Part shown: positions 49,485-63,949 of the stretch, piece by piece
How positions within the stretch are numbered: position 1 is the stretch's first letter
How the letters are laid out: each line of letters begins with the position of its first letter
Made by a program: the position numbers and the translations under genes
Assembly (NCBI RefSeq): GCF_050947335.1
Contig: NC_134988.1
Location: 310,001 to 374,000, forward strand
Reading direction: 5' to 3'
Source of the DNA: Megachile rotundata
Taxonomy: Eukaryota > Arthropoda > Insecta > Hymenoptera > Megachilidae
DNA length: 64,000 nucleotides
The notes under the pieces: model-generated
Told to the model about the DNA's origin: nothing
What the model saw: the letters and a program-made list of their open reading frames with translations, nothing else
The model's database searches: none

Positions 49485-50399
49485 CATACGATTACAATCT
49501 CCCAAATACAATCTCCCAAATACAATCATACAATCACAATCATGCAATCACAATCATACATTCAAAATCATGCAATCACAACCATACAATCACAATCATG
49601 CAATAACAATCATACAATCACAATCATACATTCAAAATCATGCAATCACAATCATACAATCACAATCATGCAATCACAATCATACAATCACAATCATACA
49701 ATCACAATCATACAATCACAATCATACTATCACAATCATACAATCACAATCATACAATCACAATCATACAATCGCAAGCATACAATCACATTTATACAAT
49801 CTCAATCATACAATCTCAATCATACAATCACAATCATACGATTACAATCATACAATTACAATCATACAATCACAATCATACAATCACTATCATACAATCA
49901 CAATCATACAATCACAATCATACAATCGCAATCATACAATCGAATTCATACAATCGCAATCATACAATCACAATCATACAATCGCAATCATACAATCACA
50001 ATCATACAATCACAATCATACAATCACAGTCCTACAATCGCAAGCATACAATCACATTCATACAATCTCAATCATACAATCTCAATCATACAATCACAAT
50101 CATACAATTACAATCATACAATTACAATCATACAACCACAATCATACAATCACAATCATACATTCAAAATCATGCAATCACAATCATACAATCACAATCA
50201 TGCAATCACAATCATACAATCACAATCATACAATTACAATCATACATTCAAAATCATGCAATCACAATCATACAATCACAATCATGCAATCACAATCATA
50301 CAATCACAATCATACAATCACAATCATACAATCACAATCATACATTCAAAATCATGCAATCACAATCATACAATCGCAAGCATACAAACACATTCATAC

Positions 50400-52480
50400 A
50401 ATCTCAATCATACAATCTCAATCATACAATCACAATCATACAATTACAATCATACAATTACAATCATACAACCACAATCATACAATCACAATCATACATT
50501 CAAAATCATGCAATCACAATCATACAATCACAATCATACAATCGCAATCATACAATCGAATTCATACAATCGCAATCATACAATCACAATCATACAATCG
50601 CAATCATACAATCACAATCATACAATCACAATCATACAATCACAATCATACAATCGAATTCATACAATCGCAATCATACAATCGCAATCATACAATCGCA
50701 ATCATACGATTACAATCTCCCAAATACAATCTCCCAAATACAATCATACAATCACAATCATGCAATCACAATCATACATTCAAAATCATGCAATCACAAC
50801 CATACAATCACAATCATGCAATAACAATCATACAATCACAATCATACATTCAAAATCATGCAATCACAATCATACAATCACAATCATGCAATCACAATCA
50901 TACAATCACAATCATACAATCACAATCATACAATCACAATCATACTATCACAATCATACAATCACAATCATACAATCACAATCATACAATCACAATCATA
51001 CAATCACAATCATACAATCACAATCATACAATCACAATCATACAATCACAATCATACAATCACAATCATACAATCACTATCATACAATCACAATCATACA
51101 ATCACAATCATACAATCACAATCATACAATCACAATCATACAATCACAATCATACAATCACAATCATACAATCACAATCATACAATCACAATCATACAAT
51201 CACTATCATACAATCACAATCATACAATCACAATCATACAATCGCAAGCATACAAACACATTCATACAATCTCAATCATACAATCTCAATCATACAATCA
51301 CAATCATACAATTACAATCATACAATTACAATCATACAACCACAATCATACAATCACAATCATACATTCAAAATCATGCAATCACAATCATACAATCACA
51401 ATCATACAATCGCAATCATACAATCGAATTCATACAATCGCAATCATACAATCACAATCATACAATCGCAATCATACAATCACAATCATACAATCACAAT
51501 CATACAATCACAATCATACAATCGAATTCATACAATCGCAATCATACAATCGCAATCATACAATCGCAATCATACGATTACAATCTCCCAAATACAATCT
51601 CCCAAATACAATCATACAATCACAATCATGCAATCACAATCATACATTCAAAATCATGCAATCACAACCATACAATCACAATCATGCAATAACAATCATA
51701 CAATCACAATCATACATTCAAAATCATGCAATCACAATCATACAATCACAATCATGCAATCACAATCATACAATCACAATCATACAATCACAATCATACA
51801 ATCACAATCATACTATCACAATCATACAATCACAATCATACAATCACAATCATACAATCACAATCATACAATCACAATCATACAATCACAATCATACAAT
51901 CACAATCATACAATCACAATCATACAATCACAATCATACAATCACTATCATACAATCACAATCATACAATCACAATCCTACGATCGCAAGCATACAATCA
52001 CATTCATACAATCTCAATCATACAATCTCAATCATACAATCACAATCATACAATTACAATCATACAATTACAATCATACAACCACAATCATACAATCACA
52101 ATCATACATTCAAAATCATGCAATCACATTCATACAATCTCAATCATACAATCTCAATCATACAATCACAATCATACAATTACAATCATACAATTACAAT
52201 CATACAACCACAATCATACAATCACAATCATACATTCAAAATCATGCAATCACAATCATACAATCACAATCATACAATCGCAATCATACAATCGAATTCA
52301 TACAATCGCAATCATACAATCACAATCATACAATCGCAATCATACAATCACAATCATACAATCACAATCATACAATCACAATCATACAATCGAATTCATA
52401 CAATCGCAATCATACAATCGCAATCATACAATCGCAATCATACGATTACAATCTCCCAAATACAATCTCCCAAATACAAT
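50400..52480 (+). repeat. 868-bp ladder of higher-order repeats
   Basis: CTCCC motifs at 50,717, 51,585 and 52,453 and CATTC motifs at 50,497, 51,365 and 52,233 are each exactly 868 bp (62 units) apart. The shared part of each rung is the ATTACAATC pair, the AACCAC unit, ATTCAAAATC, the GCAATC/GAATTC zone and the CTCCCAAAT pair. The upstream parts differ: CAAACACATT at 50,385 and 51,253, but CGATCG (51,981) and GCAATCACATTCAT in the third. Only part of the repeat is therefore homogenised. Confidence 0.82.
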
Positions 52481-55115
52481 CATACAATCACAATCATACA
52501 ATCACAATCATACAATCACAATCATACAATCACAATCATACTATCACAATCATACAATCACAATCATACAATCACAATCATACAATCACAATCATACATT
52601 CAAAATCATGCAATCACAACCATACAATCACAATCATGCAATCACAATCATACAATCACAATCATACATTCAAAATCATGCAATCACAATCATACAATCA
52701 CAATCATGCAATCACAATCATAGAATAACAATCATACAATCACAATCATACAATCACAATCATACTATCACAATCATACAATCACAATCATACAATCACA
52801 ATCATACAATCACAATCATACATTCAAAATCATGCAATCACAACCATACAATCACAATCATGCAATAACAATCATACAATCACAATCATACATTCAAAAT
52901 CATGCAATCACAATCATACAATCACAATCATGCAATCACAATCATACAATCACAATCATACAATCACAATCATACAATCACAATCATACTATCACAATCA
53001 TACAATCACAATCATACAATCACAATCATACAATCACAATCATACAATCACAATCATACAATCACAATCATACAATCACAATCATACAATCACAATCATA
53101 CAATCACAATCATACAATCACAATCATACAATCACTATCATACAATCACAATCATACAATCACAGTCCTACAATCGCAAGCATACAATCACATTCATACA
53201 ATCTCAATCATACAATCTCAATCATACAATCACAATCATACAATTACAATCATACAATTACAATCATACAACCACAATCATACAATCACAATCATACATT
53301 CAAAATCATGCAATCACAATCATACAATCACAATCATGCAATCACAATCATACAATCACAATCATACAATCACTATCATACAATCACAATCATACAATCA
53401 CAATCATACAATCGCAAGCATACAATCACATTCATACAATCTCAATCATACAATCTCAATCATACAATCACAATCATACAATTACAATCATACAATTACA
53501 ATCATACAATCACAATCATACAATCACAATCATACTATCACAATCATACAATCACAATCATACAATCACTATCATACAATCACAATCATACAATCACAAT
53601 CATACAATCGCAAGCATACAATCACATTCATACAATCGCTATCATACAATCTCAATCATACAATCACAATCATACAATTACAATTATACAATTACAATCA
53701 TACAATCTCAATCATACAATCTCAATCATACAATCACAATCATACAATTACAATCATACAATCACAATCATACAATCACTATCATACAATCACAATCATA
53801 CAATCACAATCATACAATCGCAATCATACAATCGAATTCATACAATCGCAATCATACAATCACAATCATACAATCGCAATCATACAATCACAATCATACA
53901 ATCACAATCATACAATCACAATCATACAATCGAATTCATACAATCGCAATCATACGATCGCAATCATACAATCGCAATCATACAATCGCAATCATACAAT
54001 TACAATCTCCCAAATACAATCTCCCAAATACAATCATACAATCACAATCATACAATCACAATCATACAATCACAATCATGCAATCACAATCATACTATCA
54101 CAATCATACAATCACAATCATACAATCACAATCATACAATCACAATCATACAATCACAATCATACAATCACAATCATACAATCACAATCATACATTCAAA
54201 ATCATGCAATCACAACCATACAATCACAATCATGCAATCACAATCATACAATCACAATCATACATTCGAAATCATGCAATCACAATCATACAATCACAAT
54301 CATGCAATCACAATCATACAATCACAATCATACAAACACAATCATACAATCACAATCATACAATCACAATCATACAATCACAATCATACAATCACAATCA
54401 TACAATCACAATCATACAATCACAATCATACAATCACTATCATACAATCACAATCATACAATCACAATCATACAATCGCAAGCATACAATCACATTCATA
54501 CAATCACAATCATACAATCACAATCATACAATCACAATCATACAATCACAATCATACAATCACTATCATACAATCACAATCATATAATCGTAATCATACA
54601 ATCACTATCATACAATCACAATCATACAATCACAATCATACAATCGCAAGCATACAATCACATTCATACAATCTCAATCATACAATCTCAATCATACAAT
54701 CACAATCATACAATTACAATCATACAATTACAATCATACAACCACAATCATACAATCACAATCATACATTCAAAATCATGCAATCACAATCATACAATCA
54801 CAATCATGCAATCACAATCATACAATCACAATCATACAATCACTATCATACAATCACAATCATACAATCGCAATCATACAATCGCAAGCATACAATCACA
54901 TTCATACAATCTCAATCATACAATCTCAATCATACAATCACAATCATACAATTACAATCATACAATTACAATCATACAATCACAATCATACAATCACAAT
55001 CATACTATCACAATCATACAATCACAATCATACAATCACAATCATACAATCACAATCATACTATCGCAATCATACAATCACAATCATAGAATCACAATCA
55101 TACAATCACAATCAT

Positions 55116-55185
55116 ACGATGACAATCATACAATCACAATCATAAAATCGCAATCATACAATTAGAATCTCCCAATGACAATCAT
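55116..55185 (+). repeat. Five-unit marker cassette, copy 3
   Basis: Same series as at 27,858, but the fifth unit reads CCAATGACAATCAT. This T-to-G change is shared with copies 4 and 5 and absent from copies 1 and 2, so the three right-hand copies form one lineage. Confidence 0.92.
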
Positions 55186-56069
55186 ACAATCACAATCATG
55201 CAATCACAATCATACAATCGCAATCCTACAATCACAATCATACAATCACAATCATACTATCACAATCATACAATCACAATCATACAATCACAATCATACA
55301 ATCACAATCATACATTCAAAATCATGCAATCACAACCATACAATCACAATCATGCAATCACAATCATACAATCACAATCATACATTCAAAATCATGCAAT
55401 CACAATCATACAATCACAATCATGCAATCACAATCATACAATCACAATCATACAATCGAATTCATACAATCGCAATCATACAATCGCAATCATACAATCG
55501 CAATCATACGATTACAATCTCCCAAATACAATCATACAATCACAATCATACAATCACAATCATACAATCACAATCATACAATCACAATCATACTATCACA
55601 ATCATACAATCACAATCATACAATCACAATCATACAATCACAATCATACATTCAAAATCATGCAATCACAACCATACAATCACAATCATGCAATCACAAT
55701 CATACAATCACAATCATACGTTCAAAATCATGCAATCACAATCATACAATCACAATCATGCAATCACAATCATACAATCACAATCATACAATCACAATCA
55801 TACAATCACAATCATACTATCACAATCATACAATCACAATCATACAATCACAATCATACAATCACAATCATACAATCACAATCATACAATCACAATCATA
55901 CAATCACAATCATACAATCACAATCATACAATCACAATCATACAATCACTATCATACAATCACAATCATACAATCACAATCCTACGATCGCAAGCATACA
56001 ATCACATTCATACAATCTCAATCATACAATCTCAATCATACAATCACAATCATACAATTACAATCATAC

Positions 56070-56934
56070 AATTACAATCATACAACCACAATCATACAAT
56101 CACAATCATACATTCAAAATCATGCAATCACATTCATACAATCTCAATCATACAATCTCAATCATACAATCACAATCATACAATTACAATCATACAATTA
56201 CAATCATACAACCACAATCATACAATCACAATCATACATTCAAAATCATGCAATCACAATCATACAATCACAATCATACAATCGCAATCATACAATCGAA
56301 TTCATACAATCGCAATCATACAATCACAATCATACAATCGCAATCATACAATCACAATCATACAATCACAATCATACAATCACAATCATACAATCGAATT
56401 CATACAATCGCAATCATACAATCGCAATCATACAATCGCAATCATACGATTACAATCTCCCAAATACAATCTCCCAAATACAATCATACAATCACAATCA
56501 TACAATTACAATCATACAACCACAATCATACAATCACAATCATACATTCAAAATCATGCAATCACATTCATACAATCTCAATCATACAATCTCAATCATA
56601 CAATCACAATCATACAATTACAATCATACAATTACAATCATACAACCACAATCATACAATCACAATCATACATTCAAAATCATGCAATCACAATCATACA
56701 ATCACAATCATACAATCGCAATCATACAATCGAATTCATACAATCGCAATCATACAATCACAATCATACAATCGCAATCATACAATCACAATCATACAAT
56801 CACAATCATACAATCACAATCATACAATCGAATTCATACAATCGCAATCATACAATCGCAATCATACAATCGCAATCATACGATTACAATCTCCCAAATA
56901 CAATCTCCCAAATACAATCATACAATCACAATCA
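56070..56934 (+). repeat. 434-bp internal tandem duplication
   Basis: Two adjacent copies of 31 units, about 56,070-56,500 and 56,504-56,934. AACCAC units at 56,082 and 56,208 repeat at 56,516 and 56,642, and CTCCC at 56,457 repeats at 56,891, all 434 bp apart. The CGATCG unit at 55,985 lies just outside and is not duplicated. The matching place in copy 2 (near 60.5-60.9 kb) has only one such segment. Confidence 0.87.
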
Positions 56935-57305
56935 TACAATCACAATCATACAATCACAATCATACAATCACAATCATACTATCACAATCATACAATCACA
57001 ATCATACAATCACAATCATACAATCACAATCATACATTCAAAATCATGCAATCACAACCATACAATCACAATCATGCAATCACAATCATACAATCACAAT
57101 CATACATTCAAAATCATGCAATCACAATCATACAATCACAATCATGCAATCACAATCATAGAATAACAATCATACAATCACAATCATACAATCACAATCA
57201 TACTATCACAATCATACAATCACAATCATACAATCACAATCATACAATCACAATCATACATTCAAAATCATGCAATCACAACCATACAATCACAATCATG
57301 CAATA

Positions 57306-60300
57306 ACAATCATACAATCACAATCATACATTCAAAATCATGCAATCACAATCATACAATCACAATCATGCAATCACAATCATACAATCACAATCATACA
57401 ATCACAATCATACAATCACAATCATACTATCACAATCATACAATCACAATCATACAATCACAATCATACAATCACAATCATACAATCACAATCATACAAT
57501 CACAATCATACAATCACAATCATACAATCACAATCATACAATCACAATCATACAATCACAATCATACAATCACTATCATACAATCACAATCATACAATCA
57601 CAGTCCTACAATCGCAAGCATACAATCACATTCATACAATCTCAATCATACAATCTCAATCATACAATCACAATCATACAATTACAATCATACAATTACA
57701 ATCATACAACCACAATCATACAATCACAATCATACATTCAAAATCATGCAATCACAATCATACAATCACAATCATGCAATCACAATCATACAATCACAAT
57801 CATACAATCACTATCATACAATCACAATCATACAATCACAATCATACAATCGCAAGCATACAATCACATTCATACAATCTCAATCATACAATCTCAATCA
57901 TACAATCACAATCATACAATTACAATCATACAATTACAATCATACAATCACAATCATACAATCACAATCATACTATCACAATCATACAATCACAATCATA
58001 CAATCACTATCATACAATCACAATCATACAATCACAATCATACAATCGCAAGCATACAATCACATTCATACAATCGCTATCATACAATCTCAATCATACA
58101 ATCACAATCATACAATTACAATTATACAATTACAATCATACAATCTCAATCATACAATCTCAATCATACAATCACAATCATACAATTACAATCATACAAT
58201 CACAATCATACAATCACTATCATACAATCACAATCATACAATCACAATCATACAATCGCAATCATACAATCGAATTCATACAATCGCAATCATACAATCA
58301 CAATCATACAATCGCAATCATACAATCACAATCATACAATCACAATCATACAATCACAATCATACAATCGAATTCATACAATCGCAATCATACGATCGCA
58401 ATCATACAATCGCAATCATACAATCGCAATCATACAATTACAATCTCCCAAATACAATCTCCCAAATACAATCATACAATCACAATCATACAATCACAAT
58501 CATACAATCACAATCATGCAATCACAATCATACTATCACAATCATACAATCACAATCATACAATCACAATCATACAATCACAATCATACAATCACAATCA
58601 TACAATCACAATCATACAATCACAATCATACATTCAAAATCATGCAATCACAACCATACAATCACAATCATGCAATCACAATCATACAATCACAATCATA
58701 CATTCGAAATCATGCAATCACAATCATACAATCACAATCATGCAATCACAATCATACAATCACAATCATACAAACACAATCATACAATCACAATCATACA
58801 ATCACAATCATACAATCACAATCATACAATCACAATCATACAATCACAATCATACAATCACAATCATACAATCACTATCATACAATCACAATCATACAAT
58901 CACAATCATACAATCGCAAGCATACAATCACATTCATACAATCACAATCATACAATCACAATCATACAATCACAATCATACAATCACAATCATACAATCA
59001 CTATCATACAATCACAATCATATAATCGTAATCATACAATCACTATCATACAATCACAATCATACAATCACAATCATACAATCGCAAGCATACAATCACA
59101 TTCATACAATCTCAATCATACAATCTCAATCATACAATCACAATCATACAATTACAATCATACAATTACAATCATACAACCACAATCATACAATCACAAT
59201 CATACATTCAAAATCATGCAATCACAATCATACAATCACAATCATGCAATCACAATCATACAATCACAATCATACAATCACTATCATACAATCACAATCA
59301 TACAATCGCAATCATACAATCGCAAGCATACAATCACATTCATACAATCTCAATCATACAATCTCAATCATACAATCACAATCATACAATTACAATCATA
59401 CAATTACAATCATACAATCACAATCATACAATCACAATCATACTATCACAATCATACAATCACAATCATACAATCACAATCATACAATCACAATCATACT
59501 ATCGCAATCATACAATCACAATCATAGAATCACAATCATACAATCACAATCATACGATGACAATCATACAATCACAATCATAAAATCGCAATCATACAAT
59601 TAGAATCTCCCAATGACAATCATACAATCACAATCATGCAATCACAATCATACAATCGCAATCCTACAATCACAATCATACAATCACAATCATACTATCA
59701 CAATCATACAATCACAATCATACAATCACAATCATACAATCACAATCATACATTCAAAATCATGCAATCACAACCATACAATCACAATCATGCAATCACA
59801 ATCATACAATCACAATCATACATTCAAAATCATGCAATCACAATCATACAATCACAATCATGCAATCACAATCATACAATCACAATCATACAATCGAATT
59901 CATACAATCGCAATCATACAATCGCAATCATACAATCGCAATCATACGATTACAATCTCCCAAATACAATCTCCCAAATACAATCATACAATCACAATCA
60001 TACAATCACAATCATACAATCACAATCATACAATCACAATCATACTATCACAATCATACAATCACAATCATACAATCACAATCATACAATCACAATCATA
60101 CATTCAAAATCATGCAATCACAACCATACAATCACAATCATGCAATCACAATCATACAATCACAATCATACGTTCAAAATCATGCAATCACAATCATACA
60201 ATCACAATCATGCAATCACAATCATACAATCACAATCATACAATCACAATCATACAATCACAATCATACTATCACAATCATACAATCACAATCATACAAT

Positions 60301-61323
60301 CACAATCATACAATCACAATCATACAATCACAATCATACAATCACAATCATACAATCACAATCATACAATCACAATCATACAATCACAATCATACAATCA
60401 CTATCATACAATCACAATCATACAATCACAATCCTACGATCGCAAGCATACAATCACATTCATACAATCTCAATCATACAATCTCAATCATACAATCACA
60501 ATCATACAATTACAATCATACAATTACAATCATACAACCACAATCATACAATCACAATCATACATTCAAAATCATGCAATCACATTCATACAATCTCAAT
60601 CATACAATCTCAATCATACAATCACAATCATACAATTACAATCATACAATTACAATCATACAACCACAATCATACAATCACAATCATACATTCAAAATCA
60701 TGCAATCACAATCATACAATCACAATCATACAATCGCAATCATACAATCGAATTCATACAATCGCAATCATACAATCACAATCATACAATCGCAATCATA
60801 CAATCACAATCATACAATCACAATCATACAATCACAATCATACAATCGAATTCATACAATCGCAATCATACAATCGCAATCATACAATCGCAATCATACG
60901 ATTACAATCTCCCAAATACAATCTCCCAAATACAATCATACAATCACAATCATACAATCACAATCATACAATCACAATCATACAATCACAATCATACTAT
61001 CACAATCATACAATCACAATCATACAATCACAATCATACAATCACAATCATACATTCAAAATCATGCAATCACAACCATACAATCACAATCATGCAATCA
61101 CAATCATACAATCACAATCATACATTCAAAATCATGCAATCACAATCATACAATCACAATCATGCAATCACAATCATAGAATAACAATCATACAATCACA
61201 ATCATACAATCACAATCATACTATCACAATCATACAATCACAATCATACAATCACAATCATACAATCACAATCATACATTCAAAATCATGCAATCACAAC
61301 CATACAATCACAATCATGCAATA
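57306..61323 (+). repeat. 4.4-kb tandem higher-order repeat, copy 2
   Basis: Runs 4,018 bp (287 units) between equivalent TAA units at 57,306 and 61,324. It is 420 bp shorter than copy 1, fully explained by lacking the 434-bp duplication and keeping one extra CTCCCAAAT unit at 59,957. It shares with copy 1 a single ATTACAATC unit near 58,190 (53,752 in copy 1) where other relatives have two. Confidence 0.88.
59554..59623 (+). repeat. Five-unit marker cassette, copy 4
   Basis: Same five units as copy 3, including the CCAATGACAATCAT fifth unit, 4,438 bp to its right. Confidence 0.92.
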
Positions 61324-62025
61324 ACAATCATACAATCACAATCATACATTCAAAATCATGCAATCACAATCATACAATCACAATCATGCAATCACAATCA
61401 TACAATCACAATCATACTATCACAATCATACAATCACAATCATACAATTACAATCATACAATTACAATCATACAACCACAATCATACAATCACAATCATA
61501 CATTCAAAATCATGCAATCACAATCATACAATCACAATCATGCAATCACAATCATACAATCACAATCATACAATCACTATCATACAATCACAATCATACA
61601 ATCACAATCACACAATCGCAAGCATACAATCACATTCATACAATCTCAATCATACAATCTCAATCATACAATCACAATCATACAATTACAATCATACAAT
61701 TACAATCATACAATCACAATCATACAATCACAATCATACTATCACAATCATACAATCACAATCATACAATCACTATCATACAATCACAATCATACAATCA
61801 CAATCATACAATCGCAAGCATACAATCACATTCATACAATCGCTATCATACAATCTCAATCATACAATCACAATCATACAATTACAATTATACAATTACA
61901 ATCATACAATCTCAATCATACAATCTCAATCATACAATCACAATCATACAATTACAATCATACAATTACAATCATACAATCACAATCATACAATCACTAT
62001 CATACAATCACAATCATACAATCAC

Positions 62026-63117
62026 AATCATACAATCGCAATCATACAATCGAATTCATACAATCGCAATCATACAATCACAATCATACAATCGCAATCA
62101 TACAATCACAATCATACAATCACAATCATACAATCACAATCATACAATCGAATTCATACAATCGCAATCATACGATCGCAATCATACAATCGCAATCATA
62201 CAATCGCAATCATACAATTACAATCTCCCAAATACAATCTCCCAAATACAATCATACAATCACAATCATACAATCACAATCATACAATCACAATCATGCA
62301 ATCACAATCATACTATCACAATCATACAATCACAATCATACAATCACAATCATACAATCACAATCATACAATCACAATCATACAATCACAATCATACAAT
62401 CACAATCATACATTCAAAATCATGCAATCACAACCATACAATCACAATCATGCAATCACAATCATACAATCACAATCATACATTCGAAATCATGCAATCA
62501 CAATCATACAATCACAATCATGCAATCACAATCATACAATCACAATCATACAAACACAATCATACAATCACAATCATACAATCGCAATCATACAATCGAA
62601 TTCATACAATCGCAATCATACAATCACAATCATACAATCGCAATCATACAATCACAATCATACAATCACAATCATACAATCACAATCATACAATCGAATT
62701 CATACAATCGCAATCATACGATCGCAATCATACAATCGCAATCATACAATCGCAATCATACAATTACAATCTCCCAAATACAATCTCCCAAATACAATCA
62801 TACAATCACAATCATACAATCACAATCATACAATCACAATCATGCAATCACAATCATACTATCACAATCATACAATCACAATCATACAATCACAATCATA
62901 CAATCACAATCATACAATCACAATCATACAATCACAATCATACAATCACAATCATACATTCAAAATCATGCAATCACAACCATACAATCACAATCATGCA
63001 ATCACAATCATACAATCACAATCATACATTCGAAATCATGCAATCACAATCATACAATCACAATCATGCAATCACAATCATACAATCACAATCATACAAA
63101 CACAATCATACAATCAC
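62026..63117 (+). repeat. 546-bp tandem duplication
   Basis: Two adjacent copies of 39 units, about 62,026-62,571 and 62,572-63,117. CGATCG at 62,173 and 62,719, CTCCC at 62,225 and 62,771, and ACAAACACAATCAT (CAAAC at 62,551 and 63,097) are each 546 bp apart. Copies 1 and 2 of the 4.4-kb repeat have this segment once, so the event is specific to copy 3. Confidence 0.88.
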
Positions 63118-63879
63118 AATCATACAATCACAATCATACAATCACAATCATACAATCACAATCATACAATCACAATCATACAATCACAATCATACAATCA
63201 CTATCATACAATCACAATCATACAATCACAATCATACAATCGCAAGCATACAATCACATTCATACAATCACAATCATACAATCACAATCATACAATCACA
63301 ATCATACAATCACAATCATACAATCACTATCATACAATCACAATCATATAATCGTAATCATACAATCACTATCATACAATCACAATCATACAATCACAAT
63401 CATACAATCGCAAGCATACAATCACATTCATACAATCTCAATCATACAATCTCAATCATACAATCACAATCATACAATTACAATCATACAATTACAATCA
63501 TACAACCACAATCATACAATCACAATCATACATTCAAAATCATGCAATCACAATCATACAATCACAATCATGCAATCACAATCATACAATCACAATCATA
63601 CAATCACTATCATACAATCACAATCATACAATCGCAATCATACAATCGCAAGCATACAATCACATTCATACAATCTCAATCATACAATCTCAATCATACA
63701 ATCACAATCATACAATTACAATCATACAATTACAATCATACAATCACAATCATACAATCACAATCATACTATCACAATCATACAATCAAAATCATACAAT
63801 CACAATCATACAATCACAATCATACTATCGCAATCATACAATCACAATCATAGAATCACAATCATACAATCACAATCAT

Positions 63880-63949
63880 ACGATGACAATCATACAATCA
63901 CAATCATAAAATCGCAATCATACAATTAGAATCTCCCAATGACAATCAT
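63880..63949 (+). repeat. Five-unit marker cassette, copy 5
   Basis: Same five units with CCAATGACAATCAT, 4,326 bp from copy 4. What follows to the window end repeats the sequence after the other cassettes (GCAATC unit, then a unit ending CCT). Confidence 0.9.

Larger units (their letters stand above)
52868..57305 (+). repeat. 4.4-kb tandem higher-order repeat, copy 1
   Basis: Runs from one TAA-bearing unit (ends 52,868) to the next equivalent one (57,306), 4,438 bp (317 units). It matches copy 2 at CAGTCC (53,163 and 57,601), CGATCG (53,955 and 58,393), the CGATGA cassette (55,117 and 59,555) and CTCCC (55,519 and 59,957). It contains a 434-bp internal duplication at 56.07-56.93 kb and only one CTCCCAAAT at 55,519, where the other copies have a pair. 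Confidence 0.88.

Noticed and set aside
39210..51692. A 4,160-codon open reading frame, and dozens of similar ones elsewhere on the + strand.
   Set aside because: All frames give the same low-complexity cycle, frames overlap one another throughout, there is no codon bias, start context or domain, and the openness follows from a unit lacking stops. ATG occurs only in the ATCATGCAATC variant.
12052..62724. CGATCG and GAATTC palindromes as regulatory or integration sites.
   Set aside because: Both arise from one or two substitutions in the repeat unit and sit on the same lattice. Their recurrence is explained by duplication of blocks.
27858..63949. The stop-rich five-unit cassette as a terminator or gene boundary.
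   Set aside because: There is no gene beside it and no hairpin; it is a chain of point variants inherited by block duplication.
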